5,284 bases of DNA, from contig JAICXV010000224.1 in the NCBI GenBank assembly GCA_025934545.1, positions 1 to 5,284 of the forward strand. The letters are read 5' to 3'. A program made the translations under genes and the position numbers. The notes beneath the pieces were generated by a model. The model ran no database searches, was not told the DNA's origin, and was given only the letters and a program-made list of their open reading frames with translations. Source of the DNA: Verrucomicrobiia bacterium (GTDB lineage: Bacteria; Verrucomicrobiota; Verrucomicrobiia; Limisphaerales; Palsa-1400). This document shows positions 5,260 to 5,284 of this stretch, piece after piece (the stretch's first letter is position 1; each line of letters begins with the position of its first letter).

Positions 5260-5284
5260 ATGCAAGCCGTCGTATATCGCGGTC
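5260..5284 (+). CDS. Start of a probable zinc-type alcohol dehydrogenase, cut by the window end
   Basis: Only eight complete codons are available: MQAVVYRG. This is the characteristic opening of zinc-dependent medium-chain alcohol dehydrogenases and threonine/sorbitol dehydrogenase relatives, which typically begin M-K/R-A-V-V-Y/F-x-G. Those enzymes oxidise alcohols or polyols with NAD(P). The call rests on this short motif plus its position after an 82-base intergenic region. No Shine-Dalgarno precedes the ATG, in keeping with the other genes here. A chance match cannot be excluded. Confidence 0.45.

Overview
The window reads as bacterial chromosome, most likely from Verrucomicrobiota or a related Planctomycetota-Verrucomicrobiota-Chlamydiota lineage. 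This is inferred from two tandem secreted DUF1080 (3-keto-disaccharide hydrolase type) proteins, a secreted vanadium-haloperoxidase-like protein, start codons that almost all lack a Shine-Dalgarno sequence, and short degenerate repeat blocks (GGAGCTT heptamers, ATTAG decamers) of a kind I associate with those genomes. No marker gene fixes the taxonomy.

Layout. Positions 86-1501 (minus strand) encode a signal-peptide-bearing PAP2/vanadium haloperoxidase family enzyme with all seven expected vanadate-ligand residues. A 189-bp divergent intergenic region follows. It holds a near-consensus sigma-70 type promoter pointing right and a 14-bp imperfect palindrome. On the plus strand come two secreted DUF1080 paralogues (1691-2371 and 2444-3187), an SUI1/YciH/eIF1-type translation factor (3202-3612), and an RluA-family pseudouridine synthase (3661-4416). 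Next is a two-gene module that looks like a type II toxin-antitoxin pair: a 90-residue helical protein (4477-4749) overlapping by ATGA a DUF6516/TumE-like gene (4746-5177). The toxin-like gene is interrupted by one in-frame TAG at codon 20. The last 25 bases appear to be the first eight codons of a zinc-type alcohol dehydrogenase that runs off the window.

How the genes fit together. The DUF1080 pair and the haloperoxidase are predicted to act outside the cytoplasm, the DUF1080 proteins on oxidised glycosides and the haloperoxidase on halides or phosphoesters. The SUI1 protein and the RluA enzyme act on ribosomes or RNA in the cytoplasm, and their position downstream of the DUF1080 pair may be co-transcription or simple adjacency. 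The toxin-antitoxin-like module is a separate unit.

I do not see a clearly new multi-gene system. The signals most worth a second look are the single nonsense codon in the otherwise intact toxin-like gene, a signal peptide apparently written in GGAGCTT heptamer repeats and flanked by an inverted repeat that encloses the start codon, the near-leaderless promoter of the first DUF1080 gene, and the 10-bp phased ATTAG repeats at the right end. No gene-free stretch exceeds 300 bases.
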